Under the pieces are notes generated by a model. That model was not told where the DNA came from and made no database searches. It saw nothing but the letters and a program-made list of their open reading frames with translations. Below are positions 17,150 to 26,300 of a stretch of 64,000 nt of DNA, piece by piece (within the stretch, counting starts at the first letter, position 1; every line of letters starts with the position of its first letter). This stretch comes from Haliscomenobacter sp040403615 (GTDB lineage Bacteria > Bacteroidota > Bacteroidia > Chitinophagales > Saprospiraceae). The stretch spans positions 1 to 64,000 of the forward strand of contig NZ_JBBAKG010000019.1 in the NCBI RefSeq assembly GCF_040403615.1, read 5' to 3'. Both the position numbers and the translations under genes were made by a program.

Positions 17150-18529
17150 TCAATTCACATACCCTGGATTTTGCTTCAAACCAGTATTAACGGTCAGTTC
17201 GCGGTTCGGAATGGGCATGATCCCGTGAAATTCGTCTACGCCCAGTACCGCCTTGATTTGTTGGGTTCGGGCCAGGTCAAAATAGCGGTGGCCTTCAAAA
17301 TTGAATTCAGCCCGCCGTTCACCCAGGATGGCTTGGCGGTAAGCTGCATCGTTGGGCAATTCAGCCGGACTTATCGCGGCCAAGCCTCTTTGGGTACGGA
17401 GCGTATTCAGGTCTGCCAGGCCATTGCTTCGGCCTAGTGCCTCCGCCCGGATCAGGTACATTTCAGCCAGGCGCAACACATACGCCGGATTGTCGCGGGA
17501 TTCTTCCCCTCGGTATTTTTGGGTACGCCCATTGGGTATGATCGTGGGGTCATTTTCGCCGGGGTCAAAATTCAGCAAGTTGCTGCGTACATCGCCCGGA
17601 CGGGCAGCAAAAAAATCTTGCAAGTCTTTGGCTGCCAGGTAACTTAATTCTGACCGAATGGCATCGTCCCGACTATAGGTTGCACCATTGTAACCACTGC
17701 GGTTTTGATTGTCGAAGGCCAGTTCAAAAATAGATTCTGCACTGAGTCGGGTTTGAAATACCTCTCCGTAAGCATCGGCACTTAGCAGGGCGAAATCTCT
17801 GGAATCAATTACCTTGCTTGCAAAAGTTGTAGCTTTACTCAGATCCTTGCGGTACAGGTATACCCTGGCCAGCAGCGCGTTGACTGTGTTTAGGTTCACA
17901 AACTGGATGTCTTTTTCATTGGCATCCAGTTGGGTTGCTGCTTTGGTCAATTCATCGATGATGAACTGATAAGTGGCAGCAACGGTTGCGCGATTGGGAC
18001 GATCGGTAATACTTTGTACCGATTGGATGAGGGGAATGCCAAAAGCTGAATTGTTGTTCCAGTGTTCGCCAAAGTAACGCAACAAATCAAAATGCGCCAT
18101 TGCCCGAATTGCCCGTGCCTGTCCTTCCAACTGATTCTTTTGCTCAGTTGTCAAGTCCGTAACTTGTTTTAAACCCTCCAGGAGGTAATTGGAATTGGCA
18201 ATGACCCGGAAGATGGCAGTCCAGATGTCGCCAGTAATGACGTTGGCTCCCGTTACTGCCCGATCGCCCAATTGCGTCAGCGACAAGCTTTGGTAGCCAC
18301 CTGTTACCCCGTTGTCGGTATGCCCCTCACTGGCCAGGAGGTACGATTCTCCGTAATAGCCAGGCTGCTGCATGGCACTGTAGAGTCCCAATACCGCCGC
18401 TTCAGCACTTGCCGCATCGTTGATGGCTTCATCGGCGGCAATGTTGTTGGGTGAACTTTCATCCAGAAATTGACAAGAGCTTGCCAACATCAATAAAGAT
18501 ATAAAGAAGAGTATGCTGATTTTTTTCAT
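17150..18529 (-). CDS. SusD/RagB family outer-membrane nutrient-binding lipoprotein
   Basis: This 459-residue lipoprotein begins MKKISILFFISLLMLASSCQF, a good lipobox with the lipidated cysteine at residue 19. The SusD helical fold is supported by EAVLGLYSAMQ, QARAIRAMAHFDLLRYFGEHW (TPR-like helix), VYLYRKD and the terminal GERRAEFNFEGHRYFDLARTQ with LKQNPGY. SusD proteins form the lid of the SusC transporter and capture substrate at the cell surface. The gene begins 19 bases after its SusC partner. No glycosidase is encoded in the operon, which instead has a deiminase and an amine oxidase, so the ligand may be a peptide or amine, not a glycan (inference). Confidence 0.94.
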   Translation of the reverse strand: MKKISILFFISLLMLASSCQFLDESSPNNIAADEAINDAASAEAAVLGLYSAMQQPGYYGESYLLASEGHTDNGVTGGYQSLSLTQLGDRAVTGANVITGDIWTAIFRVIANSNYLLEGLKQVTDLTTEQKNQLEGQARAIRAMAHFDLLRYFGEHWNNNSAFGIPLIQSVQSITDRPNRATVAATYQFIIDELTKAATQLDANEKDIQFVNLNTVNALLARVYLYRKDLSKATTFASKVIDSRDFALLSADAYGEVFQTRLSAESIFELAFDNQNRSGYNGATYSRDDAIRSELSYLAAKDLQDFFAARPGDVRSNLLNFDPGENDPTIIPNGRTQKYRGEESRDNPAYVLRLAEMYLIRAEALGRSNGLADLNTLRTQRGLAAISPAELPNDAAYRQAILGERRAEFNFEGHRYFDLARTQQIKAVLGVDEFHGIMPIPNRELTVNTGLKQNPGYVN

Positions 18530-18548
18530 GGTTTGCTTTTTTTCCTGA

Positions 18549-21500
18549 TCAAAACTTCAAATTGGCGCCCAGCAAAATGGTACGGGCGGATGGATAGGCA
18601 CCATAGTCGACTCCTGCGGTGCGATCGGCCAGACCTCCATTGGAAGAAACTTCGGGATCAAAACCTTTGTATTTGGAGAAAATCAGCAGGTTTTGGCCTT
18701 CTGCATACACCCGCAGGCCTTTGAATTTGCCAACTTTAGGGAAAGTGTAGCCCAAATTCACGTTTTGGACCTTGACAAAAGCGCCATCTTCTACCATTTG
18801 CGAAGAATTCAGCGCCAAATTCAAGTTGATGAAAGAGGCACGTCCGTATTCGGCTTGATCACCAGGTTTGCGCCAGCGGTTGCGCACATTGGTGGTATTG
18901 TTGGCGTAAATGGAGCTCAGGCCTCCGTCGTTGCTCCAACCCAGGTTTTCAGTTGTACCCCGAATGAGGTTGTACACCTTGTTGCCTACCGAAAAGCGCG
19001 TGAAAATACTCAGATCGAAACGACCAAAGTTGAAGGTATTGGTCAGACCTCCGAATAAATCGGGCATGGCTTTACCGATGATTTGAGCATCGTCGTAGTC
19101 GATGATGCCATCACCATTGGTATCTTCAAACTGCACATCTCCAGTTTGTGGGTCTACACCAGTATAGCGCAAACCGATGAAAGACCCCAAGGGTTGGCCA
19201 ACTTGCAGGATATGGGTAGCTTCGAGATCGTCATAAGCATTGAGGTATACGCCGTCGCTGGTCAGGCTTTTGATCTCGTTGTGAATCCAGGTGGTATTGA
19301 AATTGATGTTCCAGCGCAGTTTTTCTGAACGCAGCACTGCCGCGTTGAGGTTGAACTCCAGTCCCAGGTTTTGTACTTCGCCGCCGTTGCGGGTAACGGT
19401 AGAGAAACCAGTGGTAGCAGGGATGATGTCCTGACTTAAAAGGCGAGATTTAACGGAATTGAAAAACTCAACTGATCCATTGAAACGCCCACCATTGATT
19501 TCGTAATCCAGTCCCAGGTTGAACATGCGGTTGGTTTGCCAGCTCAATTTCGGGTCGGCCAAATTACGCAATTGAATGCCTGCTCGCCCGGCGTACCGAG
19601 ATGCGGTATAAAAGGTAACGTTTTCAAAATCGCCAATTTCCTGGTCACCAGTCAGCCCGTAGCTTACCCGTACTTTCAAATCACTGAAGACTTGTTTAAG
19701 CCCGTTGAAAAACTTTTCACTGGTCATGCGCCAAGCCACAGCACCCGATGGAAAAAAGCCAAACCGGTTGTCTTTGGAAAAGCGGGACGAACCATCGGCC
19801 CGAGCGGTGAGGGTAAACAAGAAACGGTTTTTATAGTCGTAATTGATTCGACTCAAAAACGATAGAATCGAGAAGGAAGTCCCTTCTGAAGTTGCCCGAA
19901 TGATGTTGGCCGCACTCGACAAGCGCTCCAGTTTTCCGGGAGGAAAACCTTGGCCAGTAGCACCCGCGCGTTCAATCAGGGTACGTTGCAGGGTAACGCC
20001 ACCCAGCACGCTGAAGGTACTCTTTCCAGTAGCATGGGTGTAATTGAGGGTGTTTTCATTCAGCCAGGTCGTGTTGCGAAAATTGCCCTCAAACGCTTCT
20101 CCCCCAAACGCTTCTGCATCGGCGGTAAGCGGGGATTTGAACTGATTGTCGAACATGAAACTGACATCTCCCGACCAGGCAGTGCGCAGGCTCAGTTTGC
20201 TGCTGAGTTTGTACTCTCCATAAATGGTACCCAGGGCGCGGAATCCATTCGTGAAGGCACGGATTTCTTTGGCAGATTTTACCGGATTGTCGGACAGCCA
20301 GTTGGCCTGATAATCTTCAAAGCTTGCATAGGTACCGTCGTCTTCATATACAGGCATCAGGGGGGAGGCACCCAGTGCATTGGTGATGATGCCGGTATAG
20401 GTATTGTCGTTGAAACTGCGGCGGTTGCGGGTCACCGAGGTATTGAGGGTTACACCCACATTGAACCGACTGTTGATGGTCTGGTCCAGGTTGAGGCGAA
20501 AATTGAAGCGCTTGTAAAAGTTTTCAATGATCACCCCTTGCTGATCAAAATAGCCCAAACTGGTGAAATAGCGGGTTTTGTCATTGCCCGCCCGGAAAGA
20601 CAGTTCGTAGTTGCGGATGGGGGCAGTGCGCGAAACCTCATCGAGCCAGTTGGTATTTTGACCGGTTGAAAGGTCAAAGTTTTCCAAAGGATCGGTCAAA
20701 ACTGAGGGATCAAAATCGGCACCAAAGGCATTGGGATCTCGCTCATAAACAGCCAGATCGTTTTTGCGGGCTTCTTCGATCAAATCGACCATTTCGCCAG
20801 AATTCATAAATTCAATTGGGCGAGCAATGCTTTGCAGCCCGGTGTATACATTGAAATTGGCCTCTTGTGCGCCTTTTTTGCCGCGTTTAGTGGTCACCAG
20901 AATGACCCCATTGGCCGCTCTGGCACCATAAATCGACGCGGCAGAAGCATCTTTTAGTACTTCAATGGACTCGATGTCGTTGGGGTTAATGTCGGAAATA
21001 GAACTGAGGGACTGGCCCGAGCCCACGTTTTGTCCTTGCAGGTTGAAGGAGGTAGACAGTGCCGAGTTGTTCTCGCTGAGTAAGGGAATGCCGTCCACGA
21101 CATACAAAGGAGCATTGTTGCCCCGCACGTTGACCAAAAGCCCTGCCCCGGGAGTTCCCGAGGTACTCATCACATTGAGTCCGGCTACGCGCCCTTGCAT
21201 GCTATTGGCCAAATTGGATACGGGCTGATCCTTGATCTCGCTGGCATTGATGGATGAAATGGCGCCAGTGATCTGACTTTTGCGTTGAGAGCCATAACCC
21301 ACCACTACCACTTCATCGAGGCGTTGATTTTCTGCCTCCAGGGTGATGTCCAGTTGGGTTTGGTTCCCAACTACTACCTCTAGTTGTTTAAATCCGGTAT
21401 AGGACACTTCGAGTGTGGTATTGGGGCGAACTTCCATGGAAAAATCGCCGCTAAAGTCGGTTACTGTTCCTTTGGTGGTTCCTTTAATCAAAATGGTAGC

Positions 21501-21626
21501 GCCAATCAGTGGTTCTTGGTTGGTGTCGCTTACTTTCCCTTTGATGGTGGTTTGGGCGCTCAACAAACCAAAAGGAATGAAGGCCCAAATCCAGAGGAGT
21601 ACATTCTTAAGTCGCTGTTTTTGCAT
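18549..21626 (-). CDS. SusC/RagA family TonB-dependent outer-membrane transporter
   Basis: This 1,025-residue transporter has a signal peptide, a carboxypeptidase-regulatory-like domain (about 28-105, KGKVSDTNQEPLIGATI), the SusC box EVVVVGYGSQRKSQITGAISS, a plug with IESIEVLKDASAASIYGARAANGVI, and a 22-strand barrel ending ARTILLGANLKF. SusC proteins import bulky nutrients across the outer membrane with TonB/ExbBD energy. It pairs with the SusD encoded 19 bases downstream and lies 18 bases after the amine oxidase gene, so all are probably on one transcript. The sequence does not give the substrate. Confidence 0.95.
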   Translation of the reverse strand: MQKQRLKNVLLWIWAFIPFGLLSAQTTIKGKVSDTNQEPLIGATILIKGTTKGTVTDFSGDFSMEVRPNTTLEVSYTGFKQLEVVVGNQTQLDITLEAENQRLDEVVVVGYGSQRKSQITGAISSINASEIKDQPVSNLANSMQGRVAGLNVMSTSGTPGAGLLVNVRGNNAPLYVVDGIPLLSENNSALSTSFNLQGQNVGSGQSLSSISDINPNDIESIEVLKDASAASIYGARAANGVILVTTKRGKKGAQEANFNVYTGLQSIARPIEFMNSGEMVDLIEEARKNDLAVYERDPNAFGADFDPSVLTDPLENFDLSTGQNTNWLDEVSRTAPIRNYELSFRAGNDKTRYFTSLGYFDQQGVIIENFYKRFNFRLNLDQTINSRFNVGVTLNTSVTRNRRSFNDNTYTGIITNALGASPLMPVYEDDGTYASFEDYQANWLSDNPVKSAKEIRAFTNGFRALGTIYGEYKLSSKLSLRTAWSGDVSFMFDNQFKSPLTADAEAFGGEAFEGNFRNTTWLNENTLNYTHATGKSTFSVLGGVTLQRTLIERAGATGQGFPPGKLERLSSAANIIRATSEGTSFSILSFLSRINYDYKNRFLFTLTARADGSSRFSKDNRFGFFPSGAVAWRMTSEKFFNGLKQVFSDLKVRVSYGLTGDQEIGDFENVTFYTASRYAGRAGIQLRNLADPKLSWQTNRMFNLGLDYEINGGRFNGSVEFFNSVKSRLLSQDIIPATTGFSTVTRNGGEVQNLGLEFNLNAAVLRSEKLRWNINFNTTWIHNEIKSLTSDGVYLNAYDDLEATHILQVGQPLGSFIGLRYTGVDPQTGDVQFEDTNGDGIIDYDDAQIIGKAMPDLFGGLTNTFNFGRFDLSIFTRFSVGNKVYNLIRGTTENLGWSNDGGLSSIYANNTTNVRNRWRKPGDQAEYGRASFINLNLALNSSQMVEDGAFVKVQNVNLGYTFPKVGKFKGLRVYAEGQNLLIFSKYKGFDPEVSSNGGLADRTAGVDYGAYPSARTILLGANLKF

Positions 21627-21644
21627 ATTTGTGGTATTTCAGTA

Positions 21645-23174
21645 TTAATTCTTCAATTTCTGGACGACTTGCTCCGCTGCAACCCGACCTGAGTACGCGC
21701 CCCCATTCATATACCCCTGAAAAATCACACTGCAATGCTCACCAGCAAAGTAGATATTGCCCTCGGGTTCTTTCTCCACGCCCCCAAACGCCGACCATTG
21801 CCCCGTTTTATAAGCCGTGTAGGATCCCAGATTGAACAGGTAGGTTTCCCAGGAGAATTTGTGCAGTTTGCCATTGGTCGCTGCTTTGAAGCCGGGCCAG
21901 AGGGTTTCAAGGCCGGGCAGGTATTTTTCCCGGATTTCCTCCATGCTCAACTGTGCCGCATCATGCCCGATATTGCCGCCGCCGAATACAGTGAGGCTGG
22001 CCAAATCGCCCGCTTGCAAGCGACTGCTGTCCCAACCGCTGTATGCTGGAAAATCGGTATTGAAACCACCGTGTGAGCCGTGCTTGCGCCAGATCCGCTC
22101 GTTGAGGCCAAACAAGATTTTACCGCCATTGCCGTAGCCCAATTCTCGAATGCATTGGCCTTTGGCTGGCGTCCAGCTGAATCCCGTGGTTTTTACTTCC
22201 CGCAATTTGGTGAAGGGTAGAGTGAGGATCAGTTGATCTGCCTGAACGGTTTTGAATTTTCCCAGGTGTTCAAACACTGCGGAATACTTGCCTTTGGGGT
22301 GTTTGATGATTTCGGTTAAGGCGTAACCCAGGCTGATTTGAGCTTCCATTGTTTTGCCCATGGCATCGGTCAGCGCCTGACTGCCCCCCTGGATTTTGAA
22401 GATTTCGGTCAAATCTTCCTGCTCTGCGGGTTCCTCCCCTGGCTCTGGCAATCCCAGTAACAAAAACAAATTAATCGCCGACTGCTCCGATGCATCCATG
22501 GTGTAGTACCCCGACATGTTGCTGTGGTAAAATTTTTTCAGCCATCCCTGCATGCCAATGCTGTCGAGGTATTCGGGAATGGACAATTGGTCAATGTCTT
22601 TCCAGCTTGCGCAATCACGGTAGGAAAGCTGCTCCAGATCCTGGGGCAATTGCTCTAGACTTGCCCGAAATTTGGGAATAAAGGGACGAATGGCTTCGGT
22701 CAGCTCTTCGTCGCTGCGGTTGTAACCATCAAAATAGAGGGATTCCTGCAATTGAGAATCGTCTTTGCGGAGGTCGTATATGTCCAGATGGTAAGCTTTG
22801 GCCAGATCCAGCATGTCGGTATGATTGGCATCGATGAATTCACCGCCCACTTCGGTGGTCAGGCCGGGGCCAAAAAAATTGCGCAGCGTCATCATGCGCC
22901 CGCCGTAGCGGTTGGATGCTTCGTAAATGGGGGCATTGATACCTGCTTTTTTCAAATGATGGGCTGCACTCAGCCCCGCAATACCAGCGCCTACAATGAT
23001 GGTTTTGGATTTGGACAGAGAAGCTGGCAGTAGCGATTGCCCCATGAACACTCCGGCAGACAAGCCTGCGAATTGTCGCATGAATGATCTGCGAAGGTGG
23101 TAGTATTCAGGGTCGGCACGGCGTAAAGCATTGCTAAAGCTGCGCTGAAGCATTTTGGTCAGGTGTGGTTTCAT
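21645..23174 (-). CDS. Flavin amine oxidase (FAD-dependent) with probable Tat signal
   Basis: This 509-residue flavoprotein has a dinucleotide-binding motif TIIVGAGIAGLSAAHHL (about 58-74), then YEASNRYGGRMMTLR and the C-terminal FAD contact GNIYFAGEHCS, typical of the monoamine/polyamine oxidase superfamily. These enzymes oxidise amines to aldehydes or imines with release of H2O2. The N-terminus has RRSFMRQF followed by a hydrophobic stretch, which fits a twin-arginine signal, so folded FAD-loaded protein is probably exported. It is the first gene of an operon with SusC, SusD, an arginine/agmatine deiminase-family protein and an MFS permease. Oxidation of a polyamine or an amino acid derived from the imported compound is a reasonable proposal. 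Confidence 0.87.
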   Translation of the reverse strand: MKPHLTKMLQRSFSNALRRADPEYYHLRRSFMRQFAGLSAGVFMGQSLLPASLSKSKTIIVGAGIAGLSAAHHLKKAGINAPIYEASNRYGGRMMTLRNFFGPGLTTEVGGEFIDANHTDMLDLAKAYHLDIYDLRKDDSQLQESLYFDGYNRSDEELTEAIRPFIPKFRASLEQLPQDLEQLSYRDCASWKDIDQLSIPEYLDSIGMQGWLKKFYHSNMSGYYTMDASEQSAINLFLLLGLPEPGEEPAEQEDLTEIFKIQGGSQALTDAMGKTMEAQISLGYALTEIIKHPKGKYSAVFEHLGKFKTVQADQLILTLPFTKLREVKTTGFSWTPAKGQCIRELGYGNGGKILFGLNERIWRKHGSHGGFNTDFPAYSGWDSSRLQAGDLASLTVFGGGNIGHDAAQLSMEEIREKYLPGLETLWPGFKAATNGKLHKFSWETYLFNLGSYTAYKTGQWSAFGGVEKEPEGNIYFAGEHCSVIFQGYMNGGAYSGRVAAEQVVQKLKN

Positions 23175-23267
23175 TTACGGCAGTTAGTGTAATAGAGATA
23201 TTGTGTCAAATGCCCTCTGCCACTAAAAATATAAAATCTTTTTTCTCAAGGGAAATAAAATTGAAAA

Positions 23268-23302
23268 AGGGTTGCAAAAGTGAAACTCACCTTTGCAACC
23301 CT
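23268..23302 (-). terminator. Hairpin terminator downstream of the ThuA/sugar dehydrogenase fusion gene
   Basis: Arms 23268-23282 and 23288-23302 (core AGGGTTGCAAA, 15 bases with one mismatch) enclose a 5-base loop. On the minus strand it is followed by a T-rich run (CCCTTTTTCAATTTTATTT). It lies 32 bases past the stop of the fusion gene. Confidence 0.75.
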
Positions 23303-23333
23303 GCAACCTATTTTTCAACAAATATCAAATTCC

Positions 23334-26300
23334 TTATGGCATGATTTTTTGTCCATCAAAACTAAAGCCTGAGGCGATAAGCTTGACCTGGGTTACTTTA
23401 CCCTGGGTGTCTCGTACAAACTGAATGGTAGCTTGTCCAGCCGCATCAAACTTGTCCGGTTCTGGCAAAGCGGTAATTTCCCCAGATTGATCGCCCGCGG
23501 TAATCTGTAGTTTGCCTTCTTTTACACTGATTTCGATGTTTTCGAACGGCAAGCCAGTCATTTTGTATTTGCCAGCATACTGATCCAGTGCATTGCCCGC
23601 AGCAGGTGCCGCAATGGTTTTGGTTGCAGCAGCAGGAGTGAGTTCCGCATTGTAACTCAACCCCAGAATTACAAACAAGGCTTTCCCCACTTCTGCTTTA
23701 GGGTTTTTGGCTACCAAGTACAAGTCGTGAACTCCGCTAGTCGGCGTAATCTTAACGGCCAATGGTGGGGGGGGAGCAAATCCAGAGCTTGACGCTTCGC
23801 CTGTTCCAATGTTCGTTGAAGTTCCCAACAAGGCACCCGTTGGACTGTCCAGGTGAATTTCGATGAATCCTCCGGCAGCGTTCATTTGCACTGGAGCAGA
23901 GGCGCGCACGCTAATTTCGACGATTCCGGTCAGGTCAACTTGTTTAAAACCTACATGAGCGCCGCTTTCTTGCACGATGGCCAGGTTATTGCCGCCAAAT
24001 TTCATTTTCATCACCCCTTTCATGTCGTCGATATCTGCCATGTCCACATTGGGGTTGCGCAGTACGTAGGTTTGCTCAGAACTCAAGGCGGGTAAGCCTT
24101 TTACGCCATGGTCTTTGTAGGCAGCGCGCAGGATGTATACCCCCACTCCTTTGTCTCCACGAGATGGAACCGTAGTAGTAAAAGTACCTTCAGCGGGCAA
24201 GCTCAGTGGCACAGCAGAAGCGTCTTCGTGGCGCAGGATGTAGCGTACGATCACTTCTGCGTCGTCTTTGCTCAGGGCAGGGTGGGCAGCCATGGCCGTT
24301 TGTCCCCAAATTCCGCTGCTGCCGTTGATGACCCGAGTAGCCAAAACGCCAACTGCATCGGCCTGACCGCGGTAACGCAAGGCAATATCGCGGAAGCTTG
24401 GGCCGATAGATTTTTCGGCACTTTTGTGGCAAGCTTTGCAATCGGTACCGTCAATCAATTTGATGGCGCGGGCAAAACGGCTGTTCTGGTCGGCGCTGCG
24501 GTGGCCTTGTGCAATGGCTACTTTGTCGTAGCCTTCGGGCAAGTAATCGATGCTTACCGCCACTTCGGTTGGATCAATCTTACCATTGGCAATGCTTCCG
24601 TCTTCTTTGTCGGTTACAGCTACGTTGTAGGCGATGTCCTTATTGGGGAAAAAGAAAGTCTTGTTTCCTTTGGTCAAGGTGAAATCGAGTTTCGGTGGTT
24701 CGTTGCCCACAACCAAGTCCAGCGAGCGGGTTGCGCTTTCCCCTTTGCCGTCTTTTACCGTCAAGGTTGCAGTGTAAACCCCAGCTGTTTTGAGGGTCAG
24801 CTTAGGGTTGGCTTCTTTGAACAGCAATGGAGTGCCGCCACCTGCTTTGAGGGCTACTTTCCACTCATAGGTAAGTGGATCGCTGTCGTAATCTTTGGTA
24901 CCTGCGGAAGAAAGCTGAACGGTCAATGGTTTTGCGCCAGCAGGTTTGTCTGCCACTACTTCGACTACTGGTTTGCGGTTGCCGCCATTGTATTCGATGC
25001 GGATCAGGCGTGCATCGTCGTTGCCTTGAAACCAGCCTGTACCGTATTCCAGCATGTACAAATCGCCATCGGAATTGAATTCCATGTCGATCGGATTGCT
25101 GAATTTATGACTGGGCATAAAGCGTTCCATTGACACAAAATTGCCTTCTTTGTCCATAGTAACGGCCATGATCCAGCCGCGCATCCATTCGTACTCCAGG
25201 AATTTACCGTCGTAATAATCCGGGAATGCCCGCTTGGCATTTTTGAAATCGCTGGCGTAATAAACAGGGCCGGCCATGGCATTTCTGCCACCAGTTCCTA
25301 GCAGTGGGAAGTCTTTGGATTCGGCATAAGGATACCACACAAAAGCTTTTTGAGCGGGTGGCAATTGAGTCAAACCGGTATTGTTGGGCGATTTGTTGAT
25401 GGGCGCATTTACATCGTAAAGTGGCCCTGATTTTTTCGCCTCAAAATCGTAGTAGTAGTAAGGTTTGTTGTCGCCAATGAAGTAAGGCCAACCAAAGTTG
25501 CCCGCTTTACGCGCCTGTCCAACCTCGTCAAATCCCTCAGGACCGCGGTTTTCCAGAGGCTTGTTGCCGTCAGGACCAACATCGCCCCAGTACACGAATC
25601 CAGTCTTTGGGTCAACGGAAATGCGGTAAGGGTTGCGGTGGCCCATGGTATAGATCTCTGGGCGCGTTTTGGGTGTTCCAGGCGCAAACAGGTTGCCTTC
25701 TGGAATGGTATACGTACCATCTGGCTGTGGCTTGATGCGGATGATTTTGCCCCGGAGGTCATTGGTATTGCCAGAAGATTTCTGGGCATCCCAAGGGCCA
25801 CGTCCTGGACGCTCGTCGATAGGGTTCATCCCGTCTGAGCCGTGCGGATTGGTATTGTCGCCGGTGGAAAGGAAGAGATTGCCTTTGGCATCAAAAGCAA
25901 TAGATCCGCCGGTGTGGCAACATTGATCGCGTTGAACGGGGATTTCCAGCAGTACTTTTTTAGAATCCATCACCAATTCCTCGCCGCGCAATTCGTAGCG
26001 GGTCAGGATGTTTTTGGGTTCGTTTCCGGCAGGGGAGTAATACAAGTAAATCCAGTGGTTTTGAGCAAAGTTAGGATCCTTAGCCAGACCCAAAAGGCCA
26101 TCTTCTGCCTCGGCCTGGTTGCCTTTGGCATCGGGCAGGTATTTGGTGCTCACCGGAATAGTGGCAATGGTTTTAGATTTGCCGACTTTAGGGTCGTACA
26201 GTTTCACTGTACCTCTACGCTGGATGAACAGCACCCGGTTGTTGTCGAGCATGGTCAGTTCGACGGGTTCTTCTAGTTTTTCTTCCAATACAACTTTGGT

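Noticed and set aside
24108..25133. 341-codon plus-strand open frame inside the ThuA fusion gene
   Set aside because: Antisense shadow of the PKD, propeller and cytochrome regions, which have clear motifs on the minus strand; its own translation has none.
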